From: Ignavibacteria bacterium
GTDB taxonomy: Bacteria > Bacteroidota > Ignavibacteria > Ignavibacteriales > SURF-24
Assembly (NCBI GenBank): GCA_025612245.1
Contig: JAAXKQ010000007.1
Coordinates: forward strand, 1 to 64,000
Length of the DNA stretch: 64,000 nucleotides
Direction: 5' to 3'
Both the position numbers and the translations under genes were made by a program. This document shows, piece after piece, positions 39,095 through 48,708 of the stretch. The notes under the pieces are model-generated. The model was not told where the DNA came from and did not search any database. It was given only the letters and a program-made list of their open reading frames with translations. Position 1 is the stretch's first letter, and each line of letters opens with the position of its first letter.

Positions 39095-40645
39095 TCAGAA
39101 CCTGAATATGTGGCTCTGCCAGGAATTCAGGTCTATGAACAGCCCCGTGTGAAAGACCTCCTCGGTGCTTCGCCAGTACCCGGCATCGTGCAGGAGGTCG
39201 GTAATTTCAAAGTGGTCCTCATAACCCCTTACGTCCAGCTTGATCCTGCACTGGGAGTGGAATTCCGAAAAGTTAATCACTACCAGCCTTTTTTCCTCTG
39301 ACATTGTCCACTGCCATGCCAGAATGTTCTTGTATGTATCGTTATCACTCCAGGCCGGTAGCACGTCCAGAAGCTTCCATTCGCCCTGCTGGAAAACTTC
39401 GGCTCCGGTAATTTCAAGCAGCTTGCTGTAAAACTCAACCATGCATTCTACCGTGCGCTCGGTGCTTTCACGCCCCAGCTGAACGGGGAGCTTTATCCTT
39501 CTGCCTTCAAACTGCCCGTCAAAATAAAACCTCATCCCCTGAATTGTGCCGATGATTATGGCCGCGGCCTGCGACTTATGCTTGCCCATGGCTGCATAGG
39601 CACGCTCTTCATCGTGGTTTTCAATGAAACGCACGGATTTTTTCTGAAAGTCGGACTCAGCCTTCAGGTGAAGCTTGATCTCGGGCACGTTGCCGGATAA
39701 AATGCGGTCCGTAAGCCTTTTGTCGTAAGTGTAATCAAAACCCAGCTGCTGCAGCTCCCATTCAAGATCCCAGTATGCTTCTGCCATGAAGATGAAATCG
39801 GGGTATTTCTCCTTGACCTTTTCAATTGCGTATTTCCAGAATTTGCGCTCGGGTTTTTCATGACCCATTTTGCTGAGCGTGCCCCTCCAGGTATTAAAGA
39901 ACACGTTTTCCAGGGGCAGCATCGCCATGTCGCATCTTACGCCGTCACACATGCCAGCAATCTTAAGTAGCCTGCCGGTCATAAATTCTACCGCCTGGCT
40001 GCTGAAATAGTTGACCTGTACCGTGTCTTCCCAGGCAGGGAAGAACGGGTCGCGCCCGTGCGCAAAAATTGCATTTTTCCCCTCGGGCTTGAAATATGTA
40101 TGACTGTCGCGCCCGTAAATATCCTCGTCGGCCTGCAGGAAAATTTCGGGATTTGTGTCCAGAAGGTGAGAATCGGCGCTGAAATGGTTCGGTATAAAGT
40201 CCAGAAAAAGCTTTAAGCCCATTTTATTCAGCTCTTTGCGCAGTTTCAGCAGGTCTTCCTCGCTTCCAAGCTCCGGGTTTACTATATAATCATCCAGGGC
40301 ATACGGGGATCCGATGACGTCTTCTTCCTTCCAGTTCCTGAGGGCTTTATCGTAGTTCCTGACCAGAAAATCCTCAAAGCAGCACCTGGAGACGACCGAA
40401 GGGCAGGTTTTCCAGATCCCCATCAGCCAGACAATATTCATCCCCTTTGCCGAAAGATTGTTCCATACCTCGCCGGGAATATTCTCAAGGGGAGCTTTTC
40501 CTTCAGGCCTGCCAAACTTTTTAATCCAAACGCGCGTATTTATTTCGTAAAGTTTAGGATTATGCAACTCTATTTTATTCCTCTCAATTAAGAAATCTGA
40601 CGTAAAAATCAGATTATCCACCTTATCCACATCAGAAAATGACAA
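39095..40645 (-). CDS. GH13 alpha-amylase family protein
   Basis: Glycoside hydrolase or related transglycosylase with no signal peptide, so cytoplasmic. It shows the four GH13 regions in order: DFIPNH (region I, about residue 160), GVRCDMAM with nucleophile Asp (about 240), FMAEAYW with the acid/base Glu (about 287) and FIENHDEER (region IV, about 342). The length is 516 residues. The N-terminus (YEINTRVWIKKFG) and the absence of a carbohydrate-binding module resemble stand-alone GH13 proteins of Bacteroidota often found without a known substrate. The start appears to be TTG at 40645, 11 bp after the dnaG stop; a GTG five codons later is an alternative. It is likely co-transcribed with dnaG. 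Confidence 0.85.
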   Translation of the reverse strand: MSFSDVDKVDNLIFTSDFLIERNKIELHNPKLYEINTRVWIKKFGRPEGKAPLENIPGEVWNNLSAKGMNIVWLMGIWKTCPSVVSRCCFEDFLVRNYDKALRNWKEEDVIGSPYALDDYIVNPELGSEEDLLKLRKELNKMGLKLFLDFIPNHFSADSHLLDTNPEIFLQADEDIYGRDSHTYFKPEGKNAIFAHGRDPFFPAWEDTVQVNYFSSQAVEFMTGRLLKIAGMCDGVRCDMAMLPLENVFFNTWRGTLSKMGHEKPERKFWKYAIEKVKEKYPDFIFMAEAYWDLEWELQQLGFDYTYDKRLTDRILSGNVPEIKLHLKAESDFQKKSVRFIENHDEERAYAAMGKHKSQAAAIIIGTIQGMRFYFDGQFEGRRIKLPVQLGRESTERTVECMVEFYSKLLEITGAEVFQQGEWKLLDVLPAWSDNDTYKNILAWQWTMSEEKRLVVINFSEFHSQCRIKLDVRGYEDHFEITDLLHDAGYWRSTEEVFHTGLFIDLNSWQSHIFRF

Positions 40646-40656
40646 CTCTGCCTTAT

Positions 40657-42621
40657 TTATGCGCTTTCATTCTGAATCAGCTTTTTTTCCTCCAAAAGGT
40701 GGTTATTTGCCTTCATCAGGCGCATTATTTCACTTTCGTCGGTAGAGTTCTTAATAGTATTATAGTTTATTTTTAATTCTTTATCTATCCTGAAAAGTCT
40801 GAACTTCCTTATGGAGTCCCTGGCATAACGCAAGAGGTTATGACTTTCATCGTCACCCGGGTTAATTACGTCCCAGGTTTTGCTGATTGAGTACTTGTTC
40901 AGTGACATTTTAATGACAAACTGCTTTGTTTCCTCGTCCTGTATCTTGTCTATAAGTGCACCCGGCAGTATATCCTCGCCGCTCTGGTAGGTGTCGTAAA
41001 CCAGCTCTGCCAGGTGCTGCGAAACCGGTTCGGTGAAATCTTCAGGCGTAAGATGGTTGAATACATACTTGATTATTTTCTTCTCACCTTCAAATAAAAG
41101 CTCAATAATTTCCTTCTCGGCAGTTGATGTCTCCTTGAGCAAGGGCTCGGCTTCCTGATGTGCGGCCATTTCCCGCGGCATCGGGATGTCCTCCAGAAGA
41201 CCTTCCTGCGCATAGTTTTCATATTCAGCCAGGTTCTGCTGCTCAAAATCGGTTTGTTGCTGCTCATGATGTTGCTGAAAATTCTTCTGCCTTGCGTGCG
41301 TGTGATGCTCGCCCTGCGAAGAAGAGCTTTTCTTCAGCTTTTCCATCTCTGTTTCAAGGAGCTTCTCCCTGAGGTTGAACTTCCGTGCAATGGATTTGAT
41401 CAGGAGGTTGCGCTTCAGTTCATCATTAACGTACGAGGCCGATTGAATCAGCTCACGGATGGCTTTTGTCTGCCCTTCGGGGTCATTGAACAGGCCCTGC
41501 TTTTCGTACTGAAGCGTCTGGTATTCAAGAAAGTTAAGAGCCCTGCCCATTGCCTCCTCAAATTCTTTCCTTCCCACGTTCTGTACGTAGGAATCGGGAT
41601 CCTCGCCGTCCGGAAGCTCTGCAATTTTAACCTCAAAATTCTGCTTTACCAGGAGCTCAATGCTCCTGAGCGAAGCCTTTATGCCTGCGGGATCGGAATC
41701 GTAGAATACCACTATGTTTCTGGTGTAGCGCGAGAGCATCTGCACCTGATCCTCGGTCAAAGCCGTTCCGCATGAAGCCACAACGTTTTTAATTCCATGC
41801 TGGTAAAGCGATATAAGATCTATATAGCCTTCAACCAGAATTGCCTTATCGAGCTTTCTGATTTCATCTTTCGAGTGAAAAAGCCCGTAAAGCGTTTTTC
41901 TCTTGAAATAAACCGGCGACTCCGGGGAATTCAGGTATTTTGCCAGGTTTGGATTTTTCTCCATAATCCTGCCCCCGAAAGCAATAACGCGTCCATTGGG
42001 CGAGAATATGGGAAAAATAATCCTGTCCCTGAACTTATCGTAATAATTTCCGCCGTCTTTTTTATCTATAAGTCCAAGCTGCTGTGCCTTTTCCAGTTCC
42101 ACGGCGTTGCTTTTGGCATGCCTCAAAAAGCCGTCCCATTCGGGCAGGGCATAACCCAGTCCGAAAGTTCTCTGTGTCTGAAGGTTTATTTTTCTGCCCG
42201 CAAAGTACTTTCTGGCAGCTTCACCTGCCGGATTCTGAAGAAGGTTATTGGAAAAGAACTTTGCCGCCAGTGTGTTGATGTCATAGAGCACCTCCATTTC
42301 GCTCTGCTTTTCTGGATTGGCGTTTTCATGCGTGTCCAGTATGATGCCGCTCCTTTTGGCAATTTCCTGCACGGCCTCGACGAAAGAAATGCTTTCATAA
42401 TCCATGAGGAACTTAAAAACGTTGCCGCCTGCATGGCACCCGAAACAATGGAAAATTTGCTTATCGCTGCTTACAATGAAGGAAGGGGTCTTTTCCTGAT
42501 GGAAAGGGCAGAGACCAATATAGTTTTTACCCCGCTTTTTTAGCTGAACAAATTCTGAAATTACATCTACTATGCTTATAGAGGAGCGGACTTCCTCTAT
42601 CTTGTGCTCTGGGATTATCAT
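40657..42621 (-). CDS. dnaG: DNA primase
   Basis: Makes RNA primers for replication. The CHC2 zinc domain is intact: CPFHQEKTPSF and then HCFGC (about residues 38-63). The RNA polymerase/Toprim core has FGGRIMEKNPNLAKYLNSPE (about 225) and ILVEGYIDL (about 262), with FYDSDPAG (about 311) supplying the metal-binding acidic residues. A Gln/His-rich linker (about 445-475) leads to the helicase-binding C-terminal domain. The length is 654 residues. In many bacteria dnaG lies with rpsU and rpoD; here it precedes a GH13 gene instead. Confidence 0.95.
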   Translation of the reverse strand: MIIPEHKIEEVRSSISIVDVISEFVQLKKRGKNYIGLCPFHQEKTPSFIVSSDKQIFHCFGCHAGGNVFKFLMDYESISFVEAVQEIAKRSGIILDTHENANPEKQSEMEVLYDINTLAAKFFSNNLLQNPAGEAARKYFAGRKINLQTQRTFGLGYALPEWDGFLRHAKSNAVELEKAQQLGLIDKKDGGNYYDKFRDRIIFPIFSPNGRVIAFGGRIMEKNPNLAKYLNSPESPVYFKRKTLYGLFHSKDEIRKLDKAILVEGYIDLISLYQHGIKNVVASCGTALTEDQVQMLSRYTRNIVVFYDSDPAGIKASLRSIELLVKQNFEVKIAELPDGEDPDSYVQNVGRKEFEEAMGRALNFLEYQTLQYEKQGLFNDPEGQTKAIRELIQSASYVNDELKRNLLIKSIARKFNLREKLLETEMEKLKKSSSSQGEHHTHARQKNFQQHHEQQQTDFEQQNLAEYENYAQEGLLEDIPMPREMAAHQEAEPLLKETSTAEKEIIELLFEGEKKIIKYVFNHLTPEDFTEPVSQHLAELVYDTYQSGEDILPGALIDKIQDEETKQFVIKMSLNKYSISKTWDVINPGDDESHNLLRYARDSIRKFRLFRIDKELKINYNTIKNSTDESEIMRLMKANNHLLEEKKLIQNESA

Positions 42622-42827
42622 AAAAATAAGTTAGGTTTCATGGCTTTAAGGGTCACAACAAGTCGTAAAATTCTTAATAACGTCACATAGTAAAATAATC
42701 TAATCGGGCTTCACAATCCAATAAATAAATTAAATTATAATGGACTTGCGCCCAACGTAATCCTCCAAAAACCAAGCCGTAGTTCTATCAAAATGCCGGT
42801 AAATTAAACTATATATTTGAACATTTT

Positions 42828-42857
42828 CTACAAACATATTACCTTTAAGGCGGTAGC
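42828..42857 (-). repeat. Degenerate REP-like element, reverse orientation
   Basis: CTACAAACATATTACC followed by a GGCGGTAGC arm: the reverse complement of the TTTGTAG tail with an imperfect stem. It lies in the 463-bp dnaG-methyltransferase gap. Confidence 0.45.
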
Positions 42858-42908
42858 AGTTTTATGCATATGTTCAATTGCCCAGAAATTGCCGATAATT
42901 CTTTCCCA

Positions 42909-42990
42909 TGGGTTCATTCAAAATTAAAAAGTAAAAATTAAAAATTAAAAAGTGAAATTAAGAATTTTTCCCATTCAGAACTTAAAACTC
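42909..42990 (-). repeat. Heptad-period array E
   Basis: On the minus strand it reads TTTTTAA-TTTTTAA-TTTTTAC-TTTTTAA-TTTTGAA, the same units as arrays A and B in opposite orientation, followed on the plus strand by AACTTAAAACTCAGC. It lies between divergent genes. The rest of 42622-42908 shows no gene. Confidence 0.65.
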
Positions 42991-43084
42991 AGCATTCCTT
43001 TACACCTCTTTTCCTTTTGATCCGTCTTCATTATATTCAGGTTGGATTTTGTGTGTATTAATACTTTTTAGAGAGAAAAGACGA

Positions 43085-43672
43085 ATGGATCCAATAAATA
43101 TTTTACTGGGACTGAATTTAATTGCCACACTCGGGGCTAACCTGGGCGGCGCGAAGAAGGGTTTCCTGAAAACCAAAACCGAAGTGGAAGAACGCCCTAA
43201 AACATTCCTCCAGAATGTCCCGGCAAACGTGTCGCTCCTGGTGCTGATTTTTACGATCGTTTCAATCTTCCAGATTGGAACTCTTAACTACGGAAAGTAC
43301 ACCTCGCTGAATTCACTGCGCCTTTTCGGCCTGTTTTTTAATGTCGCATTCTCCTGGTTCCAGATCTGGGCCTATAAATCCCTGGGGGCTAACTACTCAC
43401 AGGATATACTGGTCAACAGAAACCACGAGCTGGTAACAAGCGGACCTTTTAAGCTCGTCCGCCACCCGCAGTACCTTGGACAGATACTTTCTGACCTGGG
43501 GGCTTCGCTGGCTCTGCTGAGCTTTATTGTATTTCCCGTGGTGCTTTTCCTCGAAATTCCGCTTTTAATCATGCGCGCCAGGGAAGAGGACCGGCTTTTG
43601 GCAAAACACTTTAAGGAAAAATTCGGGATCTATAGAAAAAAGACAGGATTTCTACTCCCATTTATTGGTTGA
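43085..43672 (+). CDS. Isoprenylcysteine carboxyl methyltransferase-like membrane protein
   Basis: Integral membrane SAM-dependent methyltransferase of the ICMT/PEMT-like family, 195 residues from ATG 43085. It has three to four hydrophobic segments: the N-terminal LLGLNLIATLGANLGG, then VSLLVLIFTIVSIFQIG, LFGLFFNVAFSWFQIWA and ILSDLGASLALLSFIVFPVVLF. The family's C-terminal SAM motif is present: ELVTSGPFKLVRHPQYLGQIL (about 120-140), followed by acidic REEDRLLAKHFKE. Bacterial members have unknown substrates. The stop overlaps the upstream edge of the amidase frame; the two genes are probably one unit. Confidence 0.8.
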   Translation: MDPINILLGLNLIATLGANLGGAKKGFLKTKTEVEERPKTFLQNVPANVSLLVLIFTIVSIFQIGTLNYGKYTSLNSLRLFGLFFNVAFSWFQIWAYKSLGANYSQDILVNRNHELVTSGPFKLVRHPQYLGQILSDLGASLALLSFIVFPVVLFLEIPLLIMRAREEDRLLAKHFKEKFGIYRKKTGFLLPFIG

Positions 43673-43692
43673 AAATAAGGACATACGTACCG

Positions 43693-45429
43693 ATGAGAAT
43701 TAGGCTTTTATTGTTTTCTGCTCTTATCGCTGCCGGATGCATACTGGGGCAGGAAAGCATTACTTTCAGTTCACGTTCAGGACAGGTAAAAGACCTGAAA
43801 TCTATTAATATAAAAGGCGTCGAGTTCATCTCAGTCCGCCAGCTCGCCTCGGCACTCAAGGCCAATGTTTACTTCAATTCCTCAAACGGCAAAATTGAAG
43901 TGAAGTTCAGCGATGCCATACTGAAGCTTACCGCCGGAAGCAAGTTCCTTGTCCTGACGCCAAGGTCAGGCGGAAACCAGGAGATATTCCAGCTGCCGCT
44001 TTCGGTAAGAAAGGACGATAACGACGTATACGTCCCTTTTGAATTCTGCAGCAAAATATTCTCTTCTGCAGGCAAGAAGAATCTGGCTTTCAATACAAAT
44101 ACAGGCGAAATTACCGAAGAAGGCACTGGTACAACCCTTACAAAAACCGGAGCCCCGCTTATTGTGAAAAACGGCAATCCTTCCGAAGAGAAAACCGAAC
44201 CTTCCGTTTTGAAAGATGATAAGAAGAATGAGGAGGCTAAAAAAAATGAAGATATTAAAAAGAAAGAAGTGCCTAAAAAGGAAAAGATAGAAAAGGATAC
44301 CTCTGAAAATAAGAAGGCCACCGAAAAGAAAGAAGAAGTGGAAACCGCCGACCCCAAATTCGATATCCGCTCTGTTGTAATTGAGACTAAATCGAACGGC
44401 ACCTTAATCCAGATAAAATCCAAAAAGAAAATCGGCCGCTTTAGCAATACAATCAAGGACGGCACGCTTTACCTGAACCTTCTGGCCCTGAGTGCGGATA
44501 AAAAAACAATTGAAAGTCTGAAGCCGGAAGGACTCGTGAAAAAGATTAGCGTGAGAAAAGTGGGCCCGAATACCCAAATGGAGTTTCACCTCGCCGAAGG
44601 CTATTCCACCTCGGAGGTCTTTACCGATGACAACGGAACGGGGCTTCTTATTACAATACACAATAAGCTCCTTTCAAAATTCTCCGGCAGTTCGTACGAC
44701 AAACAGAAGGAAAGATGGACACTTAATACTGTAGTGATTGACGCGGGCCACGGCGGAAAGGACCCCGGCACAATAGGCGTTGAAGGCATAAAGGAAAAAG
44801 ACGTAAACCTTGCAATCGCCCTCAGACTTGGAAAGATGATACAGGAGAACATGCAGGATGTGAAGGTGGTCTATACGCGTTCTAAGGATAATTTTGTGGA
44901 ACTCTATAAACGCGGCAAAATTGCCAACGAAAAAAACGGCAACCTTTTTATTTCAATACACTGTAATTCCACTCCCACCAAACCCTCAAATGCAGGCGGC
45001 TTTGAAATTTACCTCTTGAGGCCGGGCAGGACGAAAGAGGCAATCTCTATTGCCGAAAGGGAAAACAGCGTTATTCAGTACGAGGATAACCGCTCGCATT
45101 ATGAAAAACTCACGGCCGAGAATTTTATTCTCGTTACAATGGCGCATTCTTCATATATGCGCTATTCAGAACAGTTCTCAGATATACTTAACAGGCAGCT
45201 TAATAACGACCTTACAATTCATTCAAACGGCGTCAGGCAGGCGGGCTTCTACGTGCTCGTGGGCGCTTCAATGCCAAGCGTGCTCGTGGAAACGGGTTTC
45301 CTTTCCAACAGGAAGGAGGCCGAGTTCCTTAGCAGCAAGCAGGGACAGGGAGAAGTTGCCGGCTCAATCTTCAGGGCTATCAAATCTTTCAAGTCGGAAT
45401 ACGATAAGGGAATTCAGGCGGGATTATAG
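43693..45429 (+). CDS. N-acetylmuramoyl-L-alanine amidase (Amidase_3)
   Basis: Zinc amidase that removes stem peptides from peptidoglycan, acting outside the cytoplasmic membrane. From ATG 43693 the protein has 578 residues with a signal peptide (RLLLFSALIAAGCILG; the Cys could be a lipobox). Residues about 20-140 look like a copper-amine-oxidase-N-like domain. A very Lys/Glu-rich linker spans about 168-217. An AMIN-like domain follows (about 220-330). The catalytic domain starts VVIDAGHGGKDPGTIG (about 347), with other zinc ligands in the EKDVNLAIAL region and FISIHCN. The C-terminal PSVLVETGFLSN has the catalytic Glu. A TTG at 43669 is an alternative start that overlaps the previous gene. 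Confidence 0.9.
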   Translation: MRIRLLLFSALIAAGCILGQESITFSSRSGQVKDLKSINIKGVEFISVRQLASALKANVYFNSSNGKIEVKFSDAILKLTAGSKFLVLTPRSGGNQEIFQLPLSVRKDDNDVYVPFEFCSKIFSSAGKKNLAFNTNTGEITEEGTGTTLTKTGAPLIVKNGNPSEEKTEPSVLKDDKKNEEAKKNEDIKKKEVPKKEKIEKDTSENKKATEKKEEVETADPKFDIRSVVIETKSNGTLIQIKSKKKIGRFSNTIKDGTLYLNLLALSADKKTIESLKPEGLVKKISVRKVGPNTQMEFHLAEGYSTSEVFTDDNGTGLLITIHNKLLSKFSGSSYDKQKERWTLNTVVIDAGHGGKDPGTIGVEGIKEKDVNLAIALRLGKMIQENMQDVKVVYTRSKDNFVELYKRGKIANEKNGNLFISIHCNSTPTKPSNAGGFEIYLLRPGRTKEAISIAERENSVIQYEDNRSHYEKLTAENFILVTMAHSSYMRYSEQFSDILNRQLNNDLTIHSNGVRQAGFYVLVGASMPSVLVETGFLSNRKEAEFLSSKQGQGEVAGSIFRAIKSFKSEYDKGIQAGL

Positions 45430-45451
45430 GACTTGCACATATAAAGAAAAA

Positions 45452-45484
45452 GGGACAGAGGGGTTCGTGAGGCCCCCTTGTCCC
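45452..45484. terminator. Terminator between convergent amidase and carB genes
   Basis: GGGACAGAGGGG pairs, with one mismatch, with CCCCCTTGTCCC. On the minus strand a CTTTTTCTTTAT tail follows, making it a good terminator for carAB; it may also serve the amidase gene. Confidence 0.65.
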
Positions 45485-45513
45485 AGATTCCGTTTCATTA
45501 ATTCATTTCTAGA

Positions 45514-48500
45514 TCAATTGTACTCATCCCAGCTTTTAACCTTGAGGTTTGCCGGGGAATACATTTTCAGAGATTTAATGTACCGCTTTGCGAACTGTGT
45601 ATTGGTAATCAGCGGCACATTCATGTCAACAGCCTTTCTTCTTATCACATAATCACTATCCAGTTCGTTTTTCTCATTGGTCTTTGGGATATTAATTACG
45701 AGGTCAATCTTGCCTTCGGAAAGATATGTTACTATGTTCGGCTCAACGTTGTCGTAAGGCCTGTAAAGCACTTCGGCTTCCATGCCGTTTTCCTTCAGGA
45801 AGTCGGCCGTGCCTTTTGTTGCATAGAACTTAAGTCCTCTTTCGTGCAGCATTTTTATACTGTCAAGAAGTTCGGCTTTGTCTTTTAGTGTACCGGTTGA
45901 AAGCATTACAGCTTTCCTGGGCTCCCTGTGCCCGGTTGAAAGTGAGCTTTTTAAGAACGCCTCGTTAAAGTCGTCGCCTAAGCAGGCAACTTCTCCTGTT
46001 GAGGACATTTCAACTCCCAGAACCGGGTCGGAACCCTTGAGTCGCGTGAACGAGAACTGTGAAGCTTTGACGCCAACATAATCCAGGTCGAAAGAGGACC
46101 TGTCGATTCTGTTGACCCTTTCGCCCATAATGAGCTTCGTGGCGATATCAATAAAGTTAATCTTCAGTACCTTGGAAACGAACGGAAAGCTTCTTGAAGC
46201 CCTCAGGTTGCATTCTATAACCTTTACATCGTTGTCTTTTGCGATGAACTGAATATTGAACGGTCCCGTAATTTCAAGCGCTTCTGCAATCTGCTTTGTA
46301 ATAATCTTAATGCGGCGCATGGTTTCAAGATAAGTCCTCTGCGGCGGCAGAACCAGCGTTGCGTCGCCGGAGTGTACGCCCGCATTTTCAACGTGCTCTG
46401 AAATGGCGTAGCAGAATACCTCGCCTTTATCGGCAACGGCGTCGGCTTCAATCTCGCGGGCGCCCGTTATGAATTTGCTCATTACAACCGGGTGCTCCTT
46501 GCTGATCTCGGAAGCCTTGTTGAGGTAGAATTCAAGCTCGTCTTCATCAAGTACAATGCTCATTGCAGCACCGCTCAGGACGTAGCTGGGCCTTATGAGT
46601 ACCGGGTAACCGACCCTGGAGGCAAATTCCTTCGCGTCCTTAAGATCCGTAAGCTCGCTCCACTGCGGCTGGTCCACCTTCAGGTCGTCCAGAATCTGCG
46701 AGAACTTATGCCTGTCCTCAGCGTTATCAATCTGCTTGGGAGACGTGCCAAGTATCTTAACTCCCGCACTTGGAAGCTTTACGGCTAGGTTGTTTGGTAT
46801 CTGTCCTCCCATGGATACAATTACGCCTTCGGGGTTTTCCTTCTCGTAAATGTCCAGTACACGTTCAAAAGTAAGCTCTTCAAAATAAAGCTTGTCGCAT
46901 ATGTCGTAATCTGTGCTTACGGTCTCCGGGTTGCAGTTGATCATAATCGTGCTGTAATCGAGCTTGTTCAGTGTCTGAACCGAGTTAACGCAGCACCAGT
47001 CAAACTCAACCGAGGAGCCGATCCTGTAGGCTCCGCTGCCAAGAACAACAATCTGGTCTTTTTCGCCCGTCGCAATGTCATCCTCACGCCCGTTGTAGGT
47101 CATGTAAAGATAATTCGTTTTTGCGGGATATTCGGCTGCAAGCGTATCAATCTGTTTTACCACGGGAGTGACGTTAAGCTCTTTTCTCCTCTTGCGTACG
47201 TCAAGCTCCTCTTCATTCATTATCATGCCGATCTGCTTGTCGGAAAAGCCCTTCTGCTTGGCGTCCCTTAAGAGGTCTTCGGAAACCTTTGCGAGCTTCT
47301 TCTTCGAGAGTTCCTTTTCAACCTCAACAATGTTCTTCATTTTGTAAAGGAACCAGGGAGTGATCTTTGAAAGCTCGTGTATCTTTTCAACCGAATAACC
47401 TTCCCTGAGAGCCTTTGCAATCGCGAAGATTCTCTTGTCGGTCGGCGACTCAATTGCCTTGTCCAAATCCCCGAGCTCAATTTCATTGCATACAAAACCG
47501 TTCATTCCGACGTCCAGCATGCGTATGGCTTTCTGCAGAACCTCCTCGAAGCTGCGGCCGATGGACATGACCTCGCCCACGGATTTCATTTCCGAGCCGA
47601 GAAGAGTGGATACCTGGCTGAACTTCTGCAGGTCCCAGCGCGGGAACTTAAGAGTAATGTAGTCGAGCGCGGGCTCAAAACATGCGCTGGTTTCCTGTGT
47701 AATTATGTTCTCAACTTCATTAAGCGCATAGCCCAGGGCAAGCTTGGTGGCAATGAATGCCAGCGGGTAGCCAGTGGCCTTGGATGCCAGGGCGCTGCTG
47801 CGGCTTAAGCGCGCGTTTACTTCAATAATCCTGTAGTCGTCGGAATTAGGGTCCAGCGCGTACTGTATGTTGCATTCGCCTATAATGCCGAGGTGGCGTA
47901 TAAGCTTTATTCCAATTGAACGCAGCTTAAAATTTTCCTTTGCCGAAAGCGTCTGCACCGGTGCAACAACCACGCTGTCGCCTGTATGTATACCCATGGG
48001 GTCCACGTTTTCCATGGAGCAGATGGTGATGCAGTTATTATAGCGGTCGCGCACTATCTCGTATTCAACCTCTTTCCAGCCGTAGAGCGATTCTTCCAGC
48101 AGTATCTGGTTTGTAAACGAGAACGCTCTTTTGGCCTTTTCTGCCAGCTCCTCTTTATTTTTGACGATCCCGGAGCCGAGGCCGCCAAGAGCGTATGCAA
48201 TTCTTACCATCAGCGGATAGCCTATCTCCTCGGCTGCGGTAAAAGTTTCCTCATAAGAGTTGACAGTCCTGCTTTTAGCTACCTTAAGGCCGATTTCAGT
48301 GACCTTGTTTGCAAAGAGCAGGCGGTCTTCTGTGTTTTTAATTGCCTCTACCTGGGTACCGAGCACCTTAACGTTGTACTTGCTGAGTATTCCTTTTTCG
48401 TAAAGCTCAACGCCTACGTTCAGTGCCGTCTGCCCGCCAAACCCAAGAAGAATGCTGTCGGGCCTTTCCTTCTCAATGATTTTCTCTACAAATTCAGCCT

Positions 48501-48708
48501 TGATTGGAAGAAAATACACCTTGTCGGCAAACTGCTCCGAGGTCTGTATTGTTGCAATATTTGGGTTAATCAATACCGTCTGTACACCGTCTTCCCTGAG
48601 GGCCTTTATGGCCTGGCTTCCGGAGTAATCAAATTCCCCGGCCTGCCCGATCTGCAGTGCGCCGGAGCCAAGTATAAGAACTTTATTTGCGCTTCTTTTA
48701 ATAATCAT
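45514..48708 (-). CDS. carB: Carbamoyl-phosphate synthase, large subunit
   Basis: Makes carbamoyl phosphate from bicarbonate, ATP and ammonia delivered by CarA, for pyrimidine and arginine synthesis. It has 1064 residues (E. coli 1073). Two homologous ATP-grasp halves are visible: the first begins VLILGSGALQIGQAGEFDYSG, the second QIVVLGSGAYRIGSSVEFDWC (about residue 555). The C-terminal 140 residues are the methylglyoxal-synthase-like allosteric domain (YATKGTADFLKENG). Its ATG overlaps the carA stop by 4 bp. Confidence 0.97.
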   Translation of the reverse strand: MIIKRSANKVLILGSGALQIGQAGEFDYSGSQAIKALREDGVQTVLINPNIATIQTSEQFADKVYFLPIKAEFVEKIIEKERPDSILLGFGGQTALNVGVELYEKGILSKYNVKVLGTQVEAIKNTEDRLLFANKVTEIGLKVAKSRTVNSYEETFTAAEEIGYPLMVRIAYALGGLGSGIVKNKEELAEKAKRAFSFTNQILLEESLYGWKEVEYEIVRDRYNNCITICSMENVDPMGIHTGDSVVVAPVQTLSAKENFKLRSIGIKLIRHLGIIGECNIQYALDPNSDDYRIIEVNARLSRSSALASKATGYPLAFIATKLALGYALNEVENIITQETSACFEPALDYITLKFPRWDLQKFSQVSTLLGSEMKSVGEVMSIGRSFEEVLQKAIRMLDVGMNGFVCNEIELGDLDKAIESPTDKRIFAIAKALREGYSVEKIHELSKITPWFLYKMKNIVEVEKELSKKKLAKVSEDLLRDAKQKGFSDKQIGMIMNEEELDVRKRRKELNVTPVVKQIDTLAAEYPAKTNYLYMTYNGREDDIATGEKDQIVVLGSGAYRIGSSVEFDWCCVNSVQTLNKLDYSTIMINCNPETVSTDYDICDKLYFEELTFERVLDIYEKENPEGVIVSMGGQIPNNLAVKLPSAGVKILGTSPKQIDNAEDRHKFSQILDDLKVDQPQWSELTDLKDAKEFASRVGYPVLIRPSYVLSGAAMSIVLDEDELEFYLNKASEISKEHPVVMSKFITGAREIEADAVADKGEVFCYAISEHVENAGVHSGDATLVLPPQRTYLETMRRIKIITKQIAEALEITGPFNIQFIAKDNDVKVIECNLRASRSFPFVSKVLKINFIDIATKLIMGERVNRIDRSSFDLDYVGVKASQFSFTRLKGSDPVLGVEMSSTGEVACLGDDFNEAFLKSSLSTGHREPRKAVMLSTGTLKDKAELLDSIKMLHERGLKFYATKGTADFLKENGMEAEVLYRPYDNVEPNIVTYLSEGKIDLVINIPKTNEKNELDSDYVIRRKAVDMNVPLITNTQFAKRYIKSLKMYSPANLKVKSWDEYN